A stretch of 64,000 nucleotides of DNA from Rickettsia typhi (lineage in GTDB: Bacteria; Pseudomonadota; Alphaproteobacteria; Rickettsiales; Deianiraeaceae), in contig CAMAVJ010000001.1 of assembly GCA_945861725.1 (NCBI GenBank), positions 1 through 64,000 of the forward strand, given 5' to 3'. The notes beneath the pieces are model-generated. The model searched no databases. It was not told where the DNA came from and saw nothing but the letters and a program-made list of their open reading frames with translations. This document shows, one piece after another, positions 61,295-64,000 of the stretch. A program made the translations under genes and the position numbers. Numbering within the stretch: position 1 is the stretch's first letter; every line of letters starts with the position of its first letter.

Positions 61295-62046
61295 TAACAA
61301 AGCGAATAATTGCCTGCCTTGATATCGCACACGGTATGGTTGTTAAAGGTATAAAATTCCAAAATCATGAAATAATTGGCGAAATTGAAGAAATGGCAGA
61401 AAGATATTCAAATCAAGGTATAGACGAGCTTGTTTTATACGATATTTTAGCTTCGTGTGATGATATAACTATTAACTACAAATGGGTTGAAAATGTTGCA
61501 AAAGTCATTAATATTCCATTTTGCGTCGCAGGAAAAATTGACTCAATTTCCAAAGTCGAAATGCTTTTAAACGCAGGAGCGGATAAAATCTCCATTAATT
61601 CACCTGCGATAAGTAATCCAAATTTAATCGATGAAATTGCAAAAAAATTTGGCTCATCAACGCTCGTTGTTGGAATCGACACAAAAGATGGTATTATTTA
61701 TAAAAACACGGGGAATGGTGCAAAAACAGAGGAAATTCCAGTTTCCATCCTTGAATGGGCAATGGAAGTCGCAAACCGCGGTGCTGGCGAAATTGTTGTC
61801 AATTCAATTAATTTTGATGGCACAAAAAATGGCTTTGATATTCCGCTTTTAAAAGAAATTTCAGAAAATGTGCGTGTTCCAGTTATAGCTTCTGGCGGTG
61901 CAGGTTTAATGGAACACTTCCTTTCAGTATTCACTGAAACAAATGTCAGCGGAGCTTTAGCCGCAAGTATTTTCCATAAAAATGAAATATCAATTCCAAA
62001 ATTAAAACAATATCTCTTCCAAAATAAAATATGCACACGAATTTAA
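61291..62046 (+). CDS. hisF: Imidazole glycerol phosphate synthase, cyclase subunit
   Basis: The synthase half that, with HisH, forms imidazole glycerol phosphate and AICAR. IIACLDIAHGMVVKGIKFQN has the catalytic Asp, and the phosphate loops include INSPAISNPNLI and VPVIASGGAGLMEHF. 251 residues. It overlaps hisIE by 16 bases. Confidence 0.94.
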   Translation: MITKRIIACLDIAHGMVVKGIKFQNHEIIGEIEEMAERYSNQGIDELVLYDILASCDDITINYKWVENVAKVINIPFCVAGKIDSISKVEMLLNAGADKISINSPAISNPNLIDEIAKKFGSSTLVVGIDTKDGIIYKNTGNGAKTEEIPVSILEWAMEVANRGAGEIVVNSINFDGTKNGFDIPLLKEISENVRVPVIASGGAGLMEHFLSVFTETNVSGALAASIFHKNEISIPKLKQYLFQNKICTRI

Positions 62047-62642
62047 CCGCAGATTTAATCAATAAAATTGACTGGACAAAGTGCAATGAACTTGTACCTA
62101 CTATTATTCAAAATGTGAAAACTTTAGAAGTTCTTATGCTTGGCTTTATGAATAAGGAAGCAATAATTTTGACACAAGAAACAGGAAATATCCACTTTTT
62201 TTCACGCACAAAAAACAGAATTTGGATGAAAGGTGAGGAATCTGGAAATATTTTAAAAATGCACGAAATGAAGCTTGATTGTGATAACGATACAATTCTA
62301 GCATTGGTATCTCCAGTTGGGAATACTTGCCACTTGGAAACAAAATCATGTTTTAACGCAGACACAAATTTTTTGAGCAAGCTCGAAAGCATTATTGCCG
62401 AACGAACTGCAAAAGAAGATGGAGATAGTTACATTTCAAAACTTATTTCGCACGGAATAAACAAAGTTGCACAAAAGGTTGGCGAAGAAGGTGTTGAAGT
62501 TGCAATTGCCGTAATCAATGAAAGTAATGAGTTACTTTTAGAAGAATCTGCAGATTTAATTTTTCACCTAATAATCGCCCTCAACTTAAGAGGTTTAAGT
62601 ATTTTTGATACAATTGATATTTTAAAAAATAGAAACAAATAA
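62031..62642 (+). CDS. hisI: Bifunctional phosphoribosyl-AMP cyclohydrolase / phosphoribosyl-ATP pyrophosphatase
   Basis: A 203-residue fusion of HisI (N-terminal) and HisE (C-terminal), steps two and three. HisI has QNVKTLEVLMLGFMNKEAIILT and the zinc site LKMHEMKLDCDNDTILALV ... TCHLETKSCF. HisE has the MazG-like KVGEEGVEVAIAVINESNELLLEESADLIFHLIIAL. It ends the operon. No hisB (dehydratase) or histidinol phosphatase is present in the window. Confidence 0.93.
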   Translation: MHTNLTADLINKIDWTKCNELVPTIIQNVKTLEVLMLGFMNKEAIILTQETGNIHFFSRTKNRIWMKGEESGNILKMHEMKLDCDNDTILALVSPVGNTCHLETKSCFNADTNFLSKLESIIAERTAKEDGDSYISKLISHGINKVAQKVGEEGVEVAIAVINESNELLLEESADLIFHLIIALNLRGLSIFDTIDILKNRNK

Positions 62643-62714
62643 CCAAGGCTATTACAAAATTTTCTTGCAAAAATAAATCGTAGTGTTGCAATAGATTATT
62701 ATTATATAATAGAT

Positions 62715-63560
62715 ATGGGTCTTTTAAAAAGCGTAAAATCTTTATTCAAAAAAGAAGTCGACAAAGAAAAACTCGAAAATCTTAAAGAACTACTACTAAC
62801 ATACGATGTATCATATACAACTGCGACATTTCTCATAGAAAAAATAAAAAAAAGCAAAGAAATAACCACCGACTTACAAAGGGAAATCGAAAAAATTCTT
62901 AAAGAAGCTGAAACACAATTTGAATTTAAGTCAACACAAGTCGGAAAACCATTCGTAATTTTTATGTATGGAGTTAACGGTTCTGGCAAAACAACCACAA
63001 TTCTTAAACTTGCCAACTTATTACAAAAGCAAGGGCAAAAAGTTCTTGTTGCCGCTTGCGATACATTCCGCTCTGCAGCTGCTGACCAACTCCAAACAGC
63101 GCTTTCTGAAATTGCCTGCCCCATAATTCGCACAGATTCCGATAAAACTGAACCAGCAGCACTCGCTTTTAATGCTTGTAGAAGAACAATTGACGAAAAC
63201 TTTGATGTTTTAATAATTGATACAGCAGGCAGACTACATACAAACACAAACTTAATGGCGGAACTTGTCAAAATTCATAAAGTTACCTTAAAAAGCCTTC
63301 CGGAATCGGAATATGCTAATATTGCAATTATGGATGCAACAATCGGACAAAACTCCATTTCACAAATAACCAAATTTGATGAAATCATTCCAATTTCTGG
63401 CGTAATTATTACAAAACTCGATACCTCTGCCAAAGGTGGTGCATTAATTTCTGTAATCCATGAAATGAAAAAGAAGGTTTATTTTACATGTTTTGGTTCC
63501 AAAAAAGAAGATATTAAGCAATTTAATTCAAGCCAATTCGTCAAAGAATTTTTGGAGTGA
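62715..63560 (+). CDS. ftsY: Signal recognition particle receptor FtsY
   Basis: GTPase that receives SRP-ribosome complexes at the membrane. It lacks the acidic A domain and begins almost directly at the N domain (GLLKSVKSLFKKEVDKEKL). G motifs are GVNGSGKTTT (P-loop), DTFRSAAADQL, IIDTAGRLHTN, TKLDTSAKGGALI. At 281 residues it is a minimal NG form. A TATAAT at 62705-62710 lies just before the ATG, but no good -35 is at normal spacing. Confidence 0.94.
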   Translation: MGLLKSVKSLFKKEVDKEKLENLKELLLTYDVSYTTATFLIEKIKKSKEITTDLQREIEKILKEAETQFEFKSTQVGKPFVIFMYGVNGSGKTTTILKLANLLQKQGQKVLVAACDTFRSAAADQLQTALSEIACPIIRTDSDKTEPAALAFNACRRTIDENFDVLIIDTAGRLHTNTNLMAELVKIHKVTLKSLPESEYANIAIMDATIGQNSISQITKFDEIIPISGVIITKLDTSAKGGALISVIHEMKKKVYFTCFGSKKEDIKQFNSSQFVKEFLE

Positions 63561-63633
63561 GAAGTGCTACTCAAAACTTTCCCTTGCATTTAAAAAACTA
63601 TTAATCATTAAGGATGCATTAAGGAATTGAAAG

Positions 63634-64000
63634 ATGACTGTTGCAAATGATATAACAAATCTCACACAACACAGCTTGCATTTTGATTCTCCAAACAAAG
63701 ACATTTCACATCTCTTGAATAAAAATCTTAAAATGAACGGGCTTGACTTACTCAATCTCATTTCGAAAAACACTATCAAAGCTTGTTTTTTTGACCCTCA
63801 ATATCGTGGAATTCTTGATAAACTCGGTTACGGAAATGAGGGTAAAAGTCGCGAAACAAGGCGGTGTGCTTTACAGCAAATGACAGAAGAAATAATTATT
63901 GAATTTTTACAAAATATTTCGAGAGTTCTTACCCCTTCAGGACATTTATTCCTATGGATCGATAAATTCCATCTGTGTGAGGGTGTTTCTCATTGGTTTG
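63634..64000 (+). CDS. DNA methyltransferase, N-terminal part, cut by the window end
   Basis: The frame from ATG 63634 has no stop up to the window edge, giving at least 122 residues. The catalytic motif IV is FFDPQYRGILDKLGYGNEG, DPQY replacing DPPY, followed by LTPSGHLFLWIDKFHLCEG. This variant is common in a group of alphaproteobacterial N6/N4 DNA methyltransferases. No restriction enzyme is seen on this side. It is separate from the transposon-borne enzyme at 7.5-10.3 kb. An AAGGA at 63621-63625 is a possible ribosome-binding site. Confidence 0.75.
   Translation, partial: MTVANDITNLTQHSLHFDSPNKDISHLLNKNLKMNGLDLLNLISKNTIKACFFDPQYRGILDKLGYGNEGKSRETRRCALQQMTEEIIIEFLQNISRVLTPSGHLFLWIDKFHLCEGVSHWF

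Noticed and set aside
1..64000. CRISPR array, rRNA operon or prophage
   Set aside because: No regularly spaced repeats, no rRNA-like segment and no contiguous phage module. The phage-like genes fit dispersed GTA genes better.

Overview
The window is AT-rich, densely packed bacterial DNA of alphaproteobacterial, most probably Rickettsiales, type. The evidence is a class I lysyl-tRNA synthetase, a TrxB-like ferredoxin-NADP reductase, a b'-type ATP synthase subunit, ProP-like and MscS-like membrane proteins, a DUF1640-type coiled-coil membrane protein, and single gene-transfer-agent (GTA) genes scattered among housekeeping genes. Unlike the classical obligate intracellular Rickettsiales it keeps many biosynthetic genes (most of the histidine pathway, argG, dapB, cysK, a MetC-type lyase, purL, pyrE, thiE). 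That recalls the amino-acid-prototrophic, extracellular Deianiraeaceae, but this placement is inference and no rRNA is present to test it.

Layout. 1-6.2 kb: an ATPase, pyrE, an MFS transporter, rlpA, bcp, an outer-membrane protein with a consensus sigma70 promoter, and a PLP-dependent cystathionine lyase. 6266-10371: a complete IS1595-family transposon with 26-bp terminal inverted repeats and an 8-bp target duplication. It holds the transposase, a 54-residue Lys-rich protein and a 944-residue single-chain restriction-modification enzyme (nuclease, N6-adenine methylase, two specificity domains) with a run of nine G between the two recognition domains. This is the most interesting object in the window: a mobile, apparently phase-variable restriction-modification system. 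10.4-15.1 kb: bolA, kpsF/kdsD and purL, then three GTA head-tail genes. 15.2-21.0 kb: prmC, ATP synthase b', a lipid-glycosylation cluster (YdjC-type deacetylase, GT2 transferase, SMR-type flippase, ArnT-like transferase) and dapB. 21.1-34.5 kb: bamE-like, folC, dadA-like, rplQ, a PerM-type permease, bamD-like, miaB, mscS, uvrB, cysK, alaS. 34.7-42.9 kb: tRNA-Ser, an exported protein, cysS, a GTA/HK97 capsid gene, a cation efflux gene, a TPR protein, rdgB, ispA, an unknown gene and a holC-like gene. 42.9-54.2 kb: a SPOR lipoprotein, ferredoxin reductase, recO, argG, an exported repeat protein, argS-lysS, a DUF1640-type protein, thiE, an outer-membrane protein. 54.2-56.5 kb: five tandem small lipoproteins of one apparent family. 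56.5-62.6 kb: hisC divergent from a TrpR/YerC-type regulator followed by hisG-D-H-A-F-IE. 62.7 kb to the end: ftsY and a DNA methyltransferase cut by the window edge.

Genes are tightly arranged. No gene-free stretch exceeds 300 bases. Same-strand genes often share ATGA overlaps, and several convergent pairs share their stop codons. Clear Shine-Dalgarno sequences are rare, so many starts were chosen from family length and signal-peptide position. The histidine genes look like one regulated unit: a palindrome lies over the start of the regulator gene and between it and divergent hisC, and a related site lies upstream of rplQ and dadA.
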